Positions 8,152-17,602 of a stretch of 64,000 bases of DNA are shown in pieces. The stretch comes from Meiothermus cerbereus DSM 11376 (lineage in GTDB: Bacteria > Deinococcota > Deinococci > Deinococcales > Thermaceae). Below the pieces are notes generated by a model. The model ran no database searches, had not been told where the DNA came from, and was given only the letters and a program-made list of their open reading frames with translations. The stretch is taken from assembly GCF_000620065.1 (NCBI RefSeq), contig NZ_JHVI01000004.1, positions 117,065 through 181,064 on the forward strand. The letters are read 5' to 3'. The position numbers and the translations under genes are program-made. The stretch's first letter is position 1, and every line of letters begins with the position of its first letter.

Positions 8152-9882
8152 ATGACCGTGAGCCGCTACTACGATGTGAAGCGCGATGAGCGAGGTAAGC
8201 GCTACCTGGAGCCATTTATCGAGGGATCGCTCTTGCTGGGGCTGCCCCTTTTGAACAAAGGAACGGCTTTTACGCATGAAGAGCGCAAAGCCCTCAAGCT
8301 CGAGGGCCTCCTGCCCCCCCACGTGACCAGCCTAGAGGAGCAAAAACAGCGCAATTATCGGCGCTACTGCCTGATCGAAAACGACCTGGAAAAACACATT
8401 TTTTTGCGCAACCTGCAAGACCGCAACGAGGTGCTTTTCTATGCCCTTTTCGCCGACCACATGAGCGAAATGCTCCCTATCCTCTATACTCCTACGGTGG
8501 GCGAGGCGGTCAAGCAGTTCTCGCATATTTATCGCTATCCACGGGGATTTACGGCCTCCACCGACAACATCCACGAAATTGAGCAGGCCCTCTCCAACGT
8601 GCCCCTCAACGATGTGCGGCTGGCCGTTGCCACCGATTCTTCGGCCATTCTGGGCATCGGCGACCAGGGTTTTGGAGGGATGGCGATCTCCATCGGCAAA
8701 CTTTCCATCTATACCGCTGCCGGGGGTCTGGGCCCCGACAAAGCCCTCCCTATCGAGCTCGACGTGGGCACCAACCGGGCCGACCTGATCAACGACCCGC
8801 TCTACCTGGGGGTGCGCCACCGCAGGCTTTCGGGGGATGAATACTTCGCCTTTATGGATCGCTTTGTGGAGGCTTTCTGCAAGCGCTACCCCAACGCGGT
8901 CATGCAGTGGGAAGACTTTGGCAAGGACACGGCTTTTACTGTGCTCGAGCGCTACCGCAAGGTGCTGCCCTCCTTCAACGACGACATCCAGGGTACCGGA
9001 GCGGTCACGCTGGCGGGGGTGCTCTCGGCTTGTCGGATTAATGGTCAGCGCCTTTCCGACCAGCGCATCCTGGTTTATGGGGCCGGGGCGGGGGGCATTG
9101 GCGTGGCCCAGGCCTTGCTCGAAGGCCTTATGCGCGAGGGCCTGAGCGAGGCAGAGGCCTTAGAGCACCTGTTTGTTCTCGACTCCAAGGGCTTGCTGCT
9201 CTGCAACCGCAGCATGGAAGCCTACAAGCAAAAGTTCGCCAAAGACCCGGCCCTGATTCAGGACTGGCCCATCGCGGGCGAGGCGCCCAACCTGTACGAA
9301 ACAGTGGTGAACGCGAAGATTACCGTCTTGTTGGGGCTTTCTGGCCAGGTGGGGTCGTTTACCGAACCCATCGTGCAGGCGGTGCAGGCCAACGCCGAGC
9401 GCCCCATTATCTTTCCGTTATCCAACCCCACCAGCTCGTCGGAGGCGTTTCCGGAGGAAATTTTGCGCTGGACGCGGGGCAAGGCGCTGGTGGCTGCCGG
9501 GAGTCCCTTTGCCCCGGTGGAGTTGGACGGCCAGGTTTACCCAATCGGCCAGGGGAACAACGCCTTTGTGTTCCCAGGGCTAGGTTTTGGTACGGTACTC
9601 TCTAAGGCTAAAGAAGTCTCCGACGCCATGGTGCTGGAGGCGGCCTACGCCCTTTACGACTACACCAGCAAGCACCACCCCGACCGGGTATACCCGCCCA
9701 CCTCCGAGTTGCGTGAGGTGAGTCAGTATGTGGCCTCGAGGGTGATTCGCCAGGCCATGAAGGAGGGTTTGGCCCGCGAAGAGCGCCTGAAGGGGCTCAG
9801 CATGGAGGCCATCCAGGCCTATGTGGCGGAGCGGTTCTGGCAGCCGCGGTATCTGCCCTACAAGATGGCGACCAAGGCCTAG
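8152..9882 (+). CDS. NAD-dependent malic enzyme
   Basis: Oxidative decarboxylation of malate to pyruvate (576 aa, long malic-enzyme form). Motifs in order: [33 protein letters not shown], metal/substrate site [29 protein letters not shown] loop [14 protein letters not shown] and [15 protein letters not shown]. The start ATG 8152 lies 6 nt after a -10 box, with no ribosome site, consistent with leaderless translation. It is divergent from mdh. With ppc (25-28 kb) it defines the pyruvate/PEP-C4 node. Confidence 0.96.
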   Translation: MTVSRYYDVKRDERGKRYLEPFIEGSLLLGLPLLNKGTAFTHEERKALKLEGLLPPHVTSLEEQKQRNYRRYCLIENDLEKHIFLRNLQDRNEVLFYALFADHMSEMLPILYTPTVGEAVKQFSHIYRYPRGFTASTDNIHEIEQALSNVPLNDVRLAVATDSSAILGIGDQGFGGMAISIGKLSIYTAAGGLGPDKALPIELDVGTNRADLINDPLYLGVRHRRLSGDEYFAFMDRFVEAFCKRYPNAVMQWEDFGKDTAFTVLERYRKVLPSFNDDIQGTGAVTLAGVLSACRINGQRLSDQRILVYGAGAGGIGVAQALLEGLMREGLSEAEALEHLFVLDSKGLLLCNRSMEAYKQKFAKDPALIQDWPIAGEAPNLYETVVNAKITVLLGLSGQVGSFTEPIVQAVQANAERPIIFPLSNPTSSSEAFPEEILRWTRGKALVAAGSPFAPVELDGQVYPIGQGNNAFVFPGLGFGTVLSKAKEVSDAMVLEAAYALYDYTSKHHPDRVYPPTSELREVSQYVASRVIRQAMKEGLAREERLKGLSMEAIQAYVAERFWQPRYLPYKMATKA

Positions 9883-9883
9883 T

Positions 9884-9900
9884 AACCCCATATGGGGGTT
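9884..9900. terminator. Short hairpin after malic enzyme gene
   Basis: AACCCCATATGGGGGTT directly after the stop codon. Small symmetric stem without a T-run; a weak terminator candidate. Confidence 0.35.
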
Positions 9901-9910
9901 GGATCGCGGG

Positions 9911-9931
9911 CTTGAATACGCTCAACTCAGC
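9911..9931. promoter_or_regulatory. HAIR-like HspR operator
   Basis: CTTGAAT-N7-ACTCAGC resembles the HspR operator CTTGAGT-N7-ACTCAAG: 11 of 14 fixed positions agree and the spacer is exact. It lies about 50 nt upstream of the -35/-10 region of the HspR-like gene, which suggests autoregulation. Confidence 0.5.
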
Positions 9932-9958
9932 ATTCACAGGTGGGCCTTCTGCGCATTA

Positions 9959-9989
9959 CTGACATAAAACCTGTAGATTTTCGTATACT
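9959..9989 (+). promoter_or_regulatory. Promoter of duplicated HspR-like gene
   Basis: CTGACA (9959-9964), 19-nt spacer and TATACT (9984-9989), followed by about 30 nt of leader to the ATG at 10023. Confidence 0.5.
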
Positions 9990-10022
9990 TAAGGTGTCAA
10001 GGGCTTTTAGCCCGGTTTATAT

Positions 10023-10745
10023 ATGGACAAGAAAGACCGCCCGGTATACATCATTTCGGTTGCTGCCGAACTGGTGGATATGCATCCCCAGACCCTGCGC
10101 CTGTACGAGCGCAAAGGTCTGATTCAGCCCAAGCGCTCGGGCGGCAAAACCCGGCTGTATTCAGAACGGGATGTGGAAAAGCTGCGGGAGATTCGTCGCC
10201 TGACCCAGGAGCTGGGGGTCAACCTGGCCGGGGTGGAGGAGATCATGAAGCTGCGCGACGAGTTGTGGGCGCTCGAGCAGCGGTTTCGAGAGGAGGCCGA
10301 GCGATTGAAGCAGGAGCTAGGGGATAAGCTCGAGGCCCTCAAGACGCCCCCAGCTCTACCACCTCCTGGCGAAAAAAGCAGAAAGACCGACGATAAAGAG
10401 CGGCCCGTCTACATCATCTCGGTGGCCGCAGAACTGGTGGGCATGCACCCCCAGACCCTGCGGCTCTACGAGCGGGAGGGCCTGGTTGCGCCCAGCCGCA
10501 CCTCAGGCAAAACCCGCCTGTACTCCGAGCGAGATGTGGAAAAGCTGCGGGAGATTCGCCGCCTGACCCAGGAGCTGGGGGTCAACCTGGCCGGGGTGGA
10601 GGAGATCATCCGCCTGCGGGATGAGCTGGACATCCAGCAAAACCGTCTGGAGTCGGAAATAGCCCGCCTGCGCCTGGCCTTGTTGCGTGAACTCAAGCAG
10701 GAAAAAGGCGAGGTGCAGAAGAAAGCCAGATCCTCGGCAGGCTGA
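10023..10745 (+). CDS. Tandem HspR/MerR-family regulator (internal duplication)
   Basis: A 240-aa protein with two copies of an HspR-type MerR winged-helix unit, residues about 6-80 and 127-201. Each copy reads [25 protein letters not shown], then [20 protein letters not shown] and [10 protein letters not shown]. Each copy is followed by a charged coiled-coil-like helix; a Pro-rich linker (TPPALPPPG) joins them. A usual HspR has one such unit and dimerises, so this chain may act as a built-in dimer. HspR proteins repress heat-shock genes (dnaK, clpB) together with DnaK. No chaperone genes are next to it here. It stands alone, convergent with murJ. Confidence 0.88.
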   Translation: MDKKDRPVYIISVAAELVDMHPQTLRLYERKGLIQPKRSGGKTRLYSERDVEKLREIRRLTQELGVNLAGVEEIMKLRDELWALEQRFREEAERLKQELGDKLEALKTPPALPPPGEKSRKTDDKERPVYIISVAAELVGMHPQTLRLYEREGLVAPSRTSGKTRLYSERDVEKLREIRRLTQELGVNLAGVEEIIRLRDELDIQQNRLESEIARLRLALLRELKQEKGEVQKKARSSAG

Positions 10746-10913
10746 ACTGCTGCACTGGAAATTCAGGGCCCAGCCAGGCTGCGCTATGGTGGTCGTCGCT
10801 TTTTTGCCGCTGCCCAAAAACGACGCATGTTTTCGAGTTTCCCAGCGGCAAAAGATACGCCTGAAATGGTCTTCTTCTTGATTGGGATGGCACCCTTCCC
10901 GTTGAAGACCGCT

Positions 10914-12416
10914 CTAACGAAGCCTCAGCGGGAGCCGCAAGGCATAGGCCAGCCCAATAAACACCCCCAGACCTGCCAGCCCCCCAAGGATGAGCGGGGG
11001 GATGTTTTGCAAAAAAAATGCTGGGAGGCCAAAGTGTGCCGCTACCAGGTAAGCCACCCAGCCTGCCGGTGCGGCTGCCAGGATGGTTTTTGCGACCATT
11101 CCCCACACCTCGGCCTGCGCTGCCATCTGAAAAGCTTGCAACTGCCGGGCATAAAGAGCCAGGCCCAGCCAGCCTGCGACCACTGTAGCCAGGTTCAACA
11201 CAAACAAGCCCTGCTCGCGCAGCAGCCAATAGCCAAAGGTGTTGAGCAGCGCCACCACTACCGTAACCCGCACGGCCTGGCTTACCTTCCCCACTGCATA
11301 GAAACCCCGCAGCAGCAACTGGTTTAAGCCCCAGGGGAGCAGGGCCAGGCCCAGGGCCATCACGGTCTGGGTGGTAAAGGTTCGGTTGGCCTCGGAGAAG
11401 TTGGCGGTAATGGCGTAGAGCAGGCCTACAATCCAGGGGGCCAGCGCCACCATCATGGCTGCCGCGAAGGCCAGGGGCACCGCCAGCCGGGCCATGATAC
11501 GGTGGAGCAGCTCGCGGGCTGCGGGCACGTTCTGGCCACCTGCCAGCGCAGACAGACGGGGGAAAGCGGCCATAGCGGGTGAGACGGCCAGCAGGCCCAG
11601 CGCGGTAGTAAAGATGAGCTCACCGTTTTGGAAGCCCGTGACGGCTGCTGAGGGGTAGGCAGCTAGAATGCTCAACAGAACCAGGTTCAAAAACTGCCGC
11701 ACCGAGGTGGTGAAGGCAAAGGGGCCAATCCGGGCCAGGGCTAGGCGGAAGGCCGGGTGCCATTTGAACTCGAGCCGGTACCCTTTGAGGGCAGGGAGCT
11801 GTACCAGGGCCTGTAAAGCCCCCCCCAGCGCGACCGATAAGCCCAAAGCCACCACGCTGTCTGGAAAAAGCAGCATCAGCGCTATAGAACCCACGTTGAA
11901 GGCCATCGGGCTGAAGCTGGTAATACCGAAGCGCTCACCCGACTGAAGCACCGAAGAAAACAGCGAAGCCATTGAGATGGAGAGCAAAAAGGGCATCACC
12001 AGGCGAACCAGGAGCACCAACTGCTCAAAAACCGTCGGGTCGCGCAGGGGGCTGGCCTGGGCCAGGGAAAGCTCGGCGAGCCACAGCAGGGCATGGGCAA
12101 CCTGGGGGGCAAAGAGCAGGCCCAGACCCAGAATCACCAGATTGATGCCCAGCAAAAACGCACCAAAACGCCGGGCGAACACACGGGATTCTTGGGGTGG
12201 GAGGCTGGTCAGTACCGGGATTAGGGCGTTTTGAATGGCCCCCTCGGCCAGCAGCTCGCGCAGCAGGTTGGGAATACGGTAAGCCACCCAGAAGGCATCT
12301 TTGATGACATCCGGCAGTGGCAGGTTGGTGAGGATGGTCTGGCGTACCTGGCCCAAAAGCCGGCTGGAAAGGGTGCCGGCCATGACCAAAAAGGTGTTGC
12401 GAAGGATGCGTGACAT
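10914..12416 (-). CDS. murJ: Lipid II flippase MurJ
   Basis: A 500-aa polytopic inner-membrane protein (about 13-14 hydrophobic helices) of the MurJ/MviN family that flips lipid II for peptidoglycan synthesis. The N terminus has the family signature: TLSSRLLGQVRQTIL, then DAFWVAYRIPNLLRELLAEGAIQNALIPVL. GLNQLLLRGFYAVGK in the second half is also conserved. It is transcribed alone from a promoter with an extended -10, and its stop is convergent with the HspR-like gene across 168 nt in which I see no strong terminator. Confidence 0.95.
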   Translation of the reverse strand: MSRILRNTFLVMAGTLSSRLLGQVRQTILTNLPLPDVIKDAFWVAYRIPNLLRELLAEGAIQNALIPVLTSLPPQESRVFARRFGAFLLGINLVILGLGLLFAPQVAHALLWLAELSLAQASPLRDPTVFEQLVLLVRLVMPFLLSISMASLFSSVLQSGERFGITSFSPMAFNVGSIALMLLFPDSVVALGLSVALGGALQALVQLPALKGYRLEFKWHPAFRLALARIGPFAFTTSVRQFLNLVLLSILAAYPSAAVTGFQNGELIFTTALGLLAVSPAMAAFPRLSALAGGQNVPAARELLHRIMARLAVPLAFAAAMMVALAPWIVGLLYAITANFSEANRTFTTQTVMALGLALLPWGLNQLLLRGFYAVGKVSQAVRVTVVVALLNTFGYWLLREQGLFVLNLATVVAGWLGLALYARQLQAFQMAAQAEVWGMVAKTILAAAPAGWVAYLVAAHFGLPAFFLQNIPPLILGGLAGLGVFIGLAYALRLPLRLR

Positions 12417-12454
12417 ATGGATGGGGGGTTGGCGCCTCGAATGCTTCCAAAGGG

Positions 12455-12464
12455 ATTTATACCA
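12455..12464 (-). promoter_or_regulatory. Extended -10 upstream of murJ
   Basis: On the minus strand TGGTATAAAT gives a TGN-TATAAA extended -10 about 39 nt before the murJ ATG. No good -35 is visible. Confidence 0.5.
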
Positions 12465-12606
12465 GATGGGTTTGGTTTTTGGCCGGGAAAACCAACCGAA
12501 GGAATGCGGCTAGATTTTGCGCCGGGCTGGGCTGCTCATATGAACCCCGCCTGAATCGTTCCGTTGGGGATTGTCAGAGCACCCTGGCTTTTCGAGCTGT
12601 TGCAGA

Positions 12607-15321
12607 TCAATCTCTCCAGCGCACTTGACTGCCTGCAGGCGATTTGTAGACCTCCAGGCGGGCAGGCAGGCGTTCGGCCAGGGCTTCGACGTGGGTCACG
12701 ATGCCCACCAGGCGGCCCTGGGTGGGCAGGGCCTCGAGCACCCCGGCTACTTGCTCTAGGGTTTCGCCGTCCAGGGTACCAAAGCCTTCGTCAAGGAAAA
12801 GTGCCCCGATTCTGCCGCGCGAGAGGTGCTCCGAGAGTGAGAGGGCCAGGCATAGGCTGGCCATGAAACTCTCGCCCCCCGAAAGGGTGCGCACTGGCCG
12901 CAGGGCATCGGTCCAGCGGTCGAATACAAAATACTCACCATCCTCGAGCTGCAGGCTATAGCGGTTTTGCGAGAGGGAAGCGATCAGCTGGGAAGCTCGG
13001 CCCAAAAGCCCGGACTGGTAGCGCTCGAGCAAAAAGTCCTGGAAGCGGTCGCCCTTGAGGTCGCCCGCGAGCTGCTCCCAGAGGTCGATTTGCTTGTCCA
13101 ACTCAGCTTTTTCCTGGAGGAGCTGGCGCTTGCGCTTTAGCTGCTCTTCCAAGCGCTTTAGGTCGCTCCTCTTGCCGCCCAGGCTTTTCTTGATCGCATC
13201 GAGCTCCCGCTCGAGGCTGTCTTTGAGGCTGCGCTGTTCGGTTACCTGATCCGGGGTGATGGGGGGCTGGCCTCTTAGTTTTTCCTCCAGCGCCCCCAGG
13301 TTGCTGGCGATCTGGGCCCCCTCGAGCTCGTCTTCTTTGATCCGCTTTTGCAGCGCCTCCATTTCTTCTGGGCTCAGGCGGGCGCTCCGGGCCGCCTCGA
13401 GGCTGTCGAAGTTGGCTGCGCGCAGCAGGGCTAGCAGGCTTTCCCGCTGGCGGGCCAGGTTCAGCACCCGCACCACCTCGGCCTGGCTCTGGATTTTGCC
13501 TTTTAGCTCGGCAACCTGGGCCTCGAGCCGGTCGATCTCTTGCTTCAAGTCCCGCAGGGTCTGGAGCTCTTGCTCGAGCCACTTCACGTAAGCCGCAACC
13601 TCCTTACCCCCGGTGATGGTTCGAACCTCTTCGGCCAGGGCCGCAAGGCGCCGGGTGCGCTCTTCCCTGACCTGCTCGGGGCTGCCCAGGGCTTGGGCCT
13701 GGGCCTCCAGCTCGGCGTGGGCTTTGCGGGCTTCTTCGGCCTCGGCGCGCAGCTTGTCTAGCTGTTCTTGCAGCCGGGGCAGGCGTTCTTCCAGGTCTTT
13801 GAGGCGCTGCTGGGTAGCCGCATACTGGGCCCTTAGCTCGCCAAGGGTGGTTTCCAGGTGCTCGACCTGGGCCTCCAGGGCTTGCAGATCGGCCTGGGGC
13901 TTGGGCGGGGGCAGGTTCTCGACGGGATGCCCGCAGAGGGGGCAGGGCTCCCCCTGCTTTAGGTGGGCGTGGTACAGCCCCAGGCCCTGCTGAAGCTTCT
14001 CGCGCTCGAGGGCCTGCTTGGCTTCCTCCAGCCTGGCTTTGTGCTGCTTGCCGGTATCGGCCAGGGCCGCAAGGTTCTGTTTGAGTTCAGCGCTTAGGGT
14101 CTGCGCCTGTTGCAATTCCTGCTCAGCCTCTTGTAGGCGGGCCTGGGCACGCTGTGCGCCGATGCGGGCCTTTTCTAGCTCGGCAAACACCCGCTCAGCG
14201 TCGCGCAGCTGGTCGAGGCGGTCTTCGTCGAAGGGCAGCGGGTGGGGGTGGCGCAAACCCAGGCTGCCGCCGTAGCGCTTGAGGCTGGCCTCCTTCGAGC
14301 GCAGCAAGGGAAGCTGGTGCATTTGCTGCTCCAGCGCCTGGTGCTTTTCGGACTGGTACCTGGCGCGAAGGTCGCCAAACTTGGCCTCGAGCTTTTCCAG
14401 CTTCGACTGGTCTTGCCCCAGGGCTTGCTGTTTCTGTTGCAGCTCGGCTTCCGCTTGCTGGATTGCCTCGACCTGCGGCCAGATGCGCTCGGCTTGTTGG
14501 GCCCGCGCAAGCCGGGCGGCCACCTCGGCGATGCGGGGTCGCTCGTTTTCCCAGGTTTGCTGGCGGCGGCGCCAGGACTCCAGCTCACCCCATAGCCCCA
14601 CCAGCTCCTCGAGCTTCTTGAGGGTTCGCTCGGCCTCTTGCAGCTTTTGGGTGAGCGCGCGCTCGCTTTGATCGAGGGCTGCGATTTCGTCTCGCAGCGC
14701 CCCCAGGCGCTCTTCCTCGGCCTCGGCCAGGGCGGCCAGCTCCCCTTCCAGGCGGGCTTTTTGCTTTTTCAGATCCTCGAGCCGGCCCATTACCCGCTCC
14801 CGCATGGCCTTGAGGGTTTCCAGGCCGTAGAGCTTGATCAGGGTTTCGCGCCGTTCTTTGGGCGAGCCCCGCAAAAACAGGTCGAACTGGCCCTGCGGCA
14901 GCAAAATGGCCCGGGTAAAGGTATCGTAGTCCATGCCCAGAATCTCGGCCAGTTTGGCATCGAGCTCCCGCACCTTTTCCGAGGCCGGGTGGATTCGCCA
15001 TGCGTCGTTCTGATGGAACTCGAGGCGGTTCTGGTTTTCCTTGCCCACCACCCGCACCACCCGCCAGAGCTGTTCACCGACGGCAAAAGTGAGCTCTACC
15101 CTGGCTGCGTCGGCCTGGGGGTGTTTGAGGTCCTTCAGGCCGGTCGCGCCGATGCGTGGGGTGGCCTTGTAGAGGGCATAGGTGATGGCGTCGAGCAGGG
15201 TGCTTTTGCCCGCGCCGGTGGGGCCGGTGATGGCAAACAGACCCAGATCGGGGTTGAAGTCGACCGTTTGCGCTTGGGCATAGGGGCCAAATCCGTCGAG
15301 GAGCAGTTTGATGGGTCGCAT
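12607..15321 (-). CDS. sbcC: Exonuclease subunit SbcC (Rad50-like)
   Basis: A 904-aa SMC-like ATPase of the SbcCD nuclease, which cuts DNA hairpins and processes breaks. The Walker A loop GPTGAGKST is at residues 33-41. Two long Glu/Lys/Arg/Gln-rich coiled coils flank a zinc hook, CPLC at residues 460-463. The C-terminal lobe has the ABC signature LSGGESFMASL and Walker B ALFLDEGFGTLD. Starts at ATG 15321, 8 nt after the sbcD stop, in the usual sbcD-sbcC operon. Length is normal for the short bacterial form. Confidence 0.96.
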   Translation of the reverse strand: MRPIKLLLDGFGPYAQAQTVDFNPDLGLFAITGPTGAGKSTLLDAITYALYKATPRIGATGLKDLKHPQADAARVELTFAVGEQLWRVVRVVGKENQNRLEFHQNDAWRIHPASEKVRELDAKLAEILGMDYDTFTRAILLPQGQFDLFLRGSPKERRETLIKLYGLETLKAMRERVMGRLEDLKKQKARLEGELAALAEAEEERLGALRDEIAALDQSERALTQKLQEAERTLKKLEELVGLWGELESWRRRQQTWENERPRIAEVAARLARAQQAERIWPQVEAIQQAEAELQQKQQALGQDQSKLEKLEAKFGDLRARYQSEKHQALEQQMHQLPLLRSKEASLKRYGGSLGLRHPHPLPFDEDRLDQLRDAERVFAELEKARIGAQRAQARLQEAEQELQQAQTLSAELKQNLAALADTGKQHKARLEEAKQALEREKLQQGLGLYHAHLKQGEPCPLCGHPVENLPPPKPQADLQALEAQVEHLETTLGELRAQYAATQQRLKDLEERLPRLQEQLDKLRAEAEEARKAHAELEAQAQALGSPEQVREERTRRLAALAEEVRTITGGKEVAAYVKWLEQELQTLRDLKQEIDRLEAQVAELKGKIQSQAEVVRVLNLARQRESLLALLRAANFDSLEAARSARLSPEEMEALQKRIKEDELEGAQIASNLGALEEKLRGQPPITPDQVTEQRSLKDSLERELDAIKKSLGGKRSDLKRLEEQLKRKRQLLQEKAELDKQIDLWEQLAGDLKGDRFQDFLLERYQSGLLGRASQLIASLSQNRYSLQLEDGEYFVFDRWTDALRPVRTLSGGESFMASLCLALSLSEHLSRGRIGALFLDEGFGTLDGETLEQVAGVLEALPTQGRLVGIVTHVEALAERLPARLEVYKSPAGSQVRWRD

Positions 15322-15329
15322 AGCAGCAT

Positions 15330-16490
15330 TCAGTGCGCCTGATCGCTAATGGTGTGAACCTCTTCAAAGGTTTGCTTGAAAGCGGCTAGAAGTTCGGGAC
15401 TTGCTTCCTTGGTGGTGATGGTTCGGCGGTACTCGGCATAAGCCTCTACCCAGTCCAGATTTTCGGTATCTACCACCACCGGGCCTTTTGTGTCTGCTTC
15501 TGGGGTGTGGAACTCGACCTCGAGCAGGTTTGGCAGCTCCTTGAACAAGCGCTCGCGCAAGGCGGGGTTGCCTTTGCCTTCGATCACCACCTTGCTATAG
15601 CCAGGGAAAGCCCGAATCTCCTCCCAGCGCCGATCCAGCCACTCCCGGCTGACCCGGAAGGTTTTGAGCGGCCTGCCCCAGCGCTCCTTTACGGGATGTA
15701 CCTGGGGCTGCAAACCTGGCTTTAGCTCCACAATCAGGGCCCCCCGGTCGCCGTTCTCGCTCTCGCCAAAGTCGAGCTGGATGAGGGAGCCCGCATACCA
15801 GGCCAGAGGAGCCTCACAGACCTGCTGCTGGCGGTGCAGGTGGCCCAGGGCCACGTAGCTCAGGCTCAGGGGAAAGGCGCTCTTGGGAATGGCGTAGCTG
15901 TTGGTGGTGTGGAAGGTAAACTCGCCGCCCCCGAGCTGGCCCCCCTCCACGGTCAGGTGGGCCATCAGCAGGTTGAGGTCAGGGCCAAAGCCCTGGGCCA
16001 GGTTCTGCAGAACGAGGCTCATGCTGGAGCCATAGGTTCTTTTCCAATCTGCGCTATCGCCTTGCAGCAGGTCGCCGGTCTTGACCAGCCGCCGCTCCGA
16101 CAAAAAGGGCAGCAGCGCTACCCTGGCCCCCAGGGCCTCCACCACCCCGCCCTGCTCGGCAAAGCGCAGGTTGCCAAACACGGTGGCCCCGGTGAGGGAG
16201 AGCAGGGGAGAGAGGGCCTCGAGGCGCTCGCGGCTGTCGTGGTTGCCGGCAATCACCAGCGCCGGAACCCCCAGCGCGCGCAAGCCCACAAAAAACTCGA
16301 AGGCAGCAGCTTCGGCCTCGCTGGATACCACGCTGCGGTCGAACAAATCGCCCGCCACCAGCACCAGCTCGATGCGCTCGGAGCGCACCAGCTCCAAAAG
16401 CCGCTGCAAGGCCTGCCGAATTTCCGGTGTTCGCTCCCGTCCTTTGAGCACCTTGCCCAGGTGCCAGTCTGCTGTGTGCAGAATACGCAT
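15330..16490 (-). CDS. sbcD: Exonuclease subunit SbcD (Mre11-like)
   Basis: A 386-aa Mn-dependent calcineurin-like phosphoesterase, the nuclease partner of SbcC. Metal-binding motifs are seen in order: HTADWHLGK, VAGDLFDRS, IAGNHDSRERL and the later ALGHLHRQQ. ATG 16490 is preceded at 6 nt by TACAAT on the minus strand and has no Shine-Dalgarno sequence, so the operon mRNA is probably leaderless. Confidence 0.96.
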   Translation of the reverse strand: MRILHTADWHLGKVLKGRERTPEIRQALQRLLELVRSERIELVLVAGDLFDRSVVSSEAEAAAFEFFVGLRALGVPALVIAGNHDSRERLEALSPLLSLTGATVFGNLRFAEQGGVVEALGARVALLPFLSERRLVKTGDLLQGDSADWKRTYGSSMSLVLQNLAQGFGPDLNLLMAHLTVEGGQLGGGEFTFHTTNSYAIPKSAFPLSLSYVALGHLHRQQQVCEAPLAWYAGSLIQLDFGESENGDRGALIVELKPGLQPQVHPVKERWGRPLKTFRVSREWLDRRWEEIRAFPGYSKVVIEGKGNPALRERLFKELPNLLEVEFHTPEADTKGPVVVDTENLDWVEAYAEYRRTITTKEASPELLAAFKQTFEEVHTISDQAH

Positions 16491-16496
16491 GGGCTG

Positions 16497-16502
16497 ATTG
16501 TA
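16497..16502 (-). promoter_or_regulatory. -10 box of sbcDC (leaderless)
   Basis: TACAAT on the minus strand, six nt upstream of the sbcD ATG. No clear -35. Confidence 0.5.
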
Positions 16503-16602
16503 CTTTACTGGCCTTCTGTGGGCAGCGTTACCTGAGAAATGTCCTTGATTTGCTTCACAGGGGGCTGGAAAAAACCAAAACGAACGGCTTGGAAAAACTG
16601 CC

Positions 16603-17541
16603 CTACGCCACCACCATAGGCTTTTCGCTTGGCCTTTCGGCCAGGGCGGCTTTGGTGCTTTCGATGGCGACTTCGATCATATCGTCGGTGGGTTCCCGCA
16701 CGGTGAGCATCTGGAACTTGAAGCCGAGCCAGCGGAAGAACCTCGAGAGGGGGTCGTGGTGAACAGCGGAGTAGCGCAGCACCTCATACGAGACCGCCGC
16801 CACCACCGGAATCATCAAGAGGCGCGGGAAAATCCAGTACCAGGCCACCGTGAGGGGGGGGAAGAAGCTGTACACAAACACCCCTACCACTGCGGTAAAG
16901 GCGATAAAGCTGGTGCCACAGCGGGGATGGTAGGCGGGCTGGGCCCGCACGTTTTCTACGGTGAGCTCGAGGCCCTTCTCGTGCGCCGCGATGGCCTTGT
17001 GCTCGGCCCCGTGGTACATGAAGAAGCGTTGCATGTCCTTCATGCGACCAATAAACACCAGATACGCAATCAGGATGGCAGTCTCGAACAGGCCGGCCAC
17101 CACGTAGAACAGAAAGCGAAAGCGCTCCTCGTCCACCAGCAAGCCCGCCAGCCGGGCCGGCAACCAGACAAACAGGGCCAGGCCAATCAGTAGCGAAACC
17201 GCCAGGGTGCCGTACATGGCCGCCCCGGAAATTTTTTCGTCTTCTTCGCCGGCCAGCTCACCGCTGCGCGTGAGCGATTTGTAGGAGATGCTCATGGCAT
17301 CCCATAGCGCCACCACGCCCCGGATGAGGGGCAGCCGGGCCCAGGGGTATTTTTTGGTCAGGGCCTCTTCCTCGTGGCGCTCTACGTGAATCTGACCGTT
17401 GGGCAGCCGTACCGCCAGCGCCCAGGCGTCGGCGGCCTTCATCATGACCCCCTCGAGGGCGGCACTGCCCCCCAGGGCGGCCTGATTTAGAAAAAACCCC
17501 AGCTTACGAAAAAGTCCCATACCTGGCAATGCTACCTTCAT
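16603..17541 (-). CDS. DUF1385 membrane protein (YqhQ-like)
   Basis: A 312-aa protein of the DUF1385 family; its function is not established. The N-terminal part holds GGSAALEGVMMK and the HEEEALTKKYPWARLPLIRG segment. About five hydrophobic helices follow, with MYHGAEHKAIAAHEKG and HPRCGTSF between them; the His, Glu and Cys residues in these segments could bind metal. I start at ATG 17541 because TAATAT (17549-17554, minus strand) lies 7 nt before it. A longer in-frame start would put that promoter box inside the gene. Confidence 0.85.
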   Translation of the reverse strand: MKVALPGMGLFRKLGFFLNQAALGGSAALEGVMMKAADAWALAVRLPNGQIHVERHEEEALTKKYPWARLPLIRGVVALWDAMSISYKSLTRSGELAGEEDEKISGAAMYGTLAVSLLIGLALFVWLPARLAGLLVDEERFRFLFYVVAGLFETAILIAYLVFIGRMKDMQRFFMYHGAEHKAIAAHEKGLELTVENVRAQPAYHPRCGTSFIAFTAVVGVFVYSFFPPLTVAWYWIFPRLLMIPVVAAVSYEVLRYSAVHHDPLSRFFRWLGFKFQMLTVREPTDDMIEVAIESTKAALAERPSEKPMVVA

Positions 17542-17602
17542 TCGAACCATATTAGCGTATTCGAGCAGCAGCACCACAGAAAGATATGAGAAAGGCAGGT
17601 GC

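Noticed and set aside
12607..15321. Numerous plus-strand frames across sbcC
   Set aside because: Antisense of coiled-coil codons; Ser/Arg-rich shadow composition.
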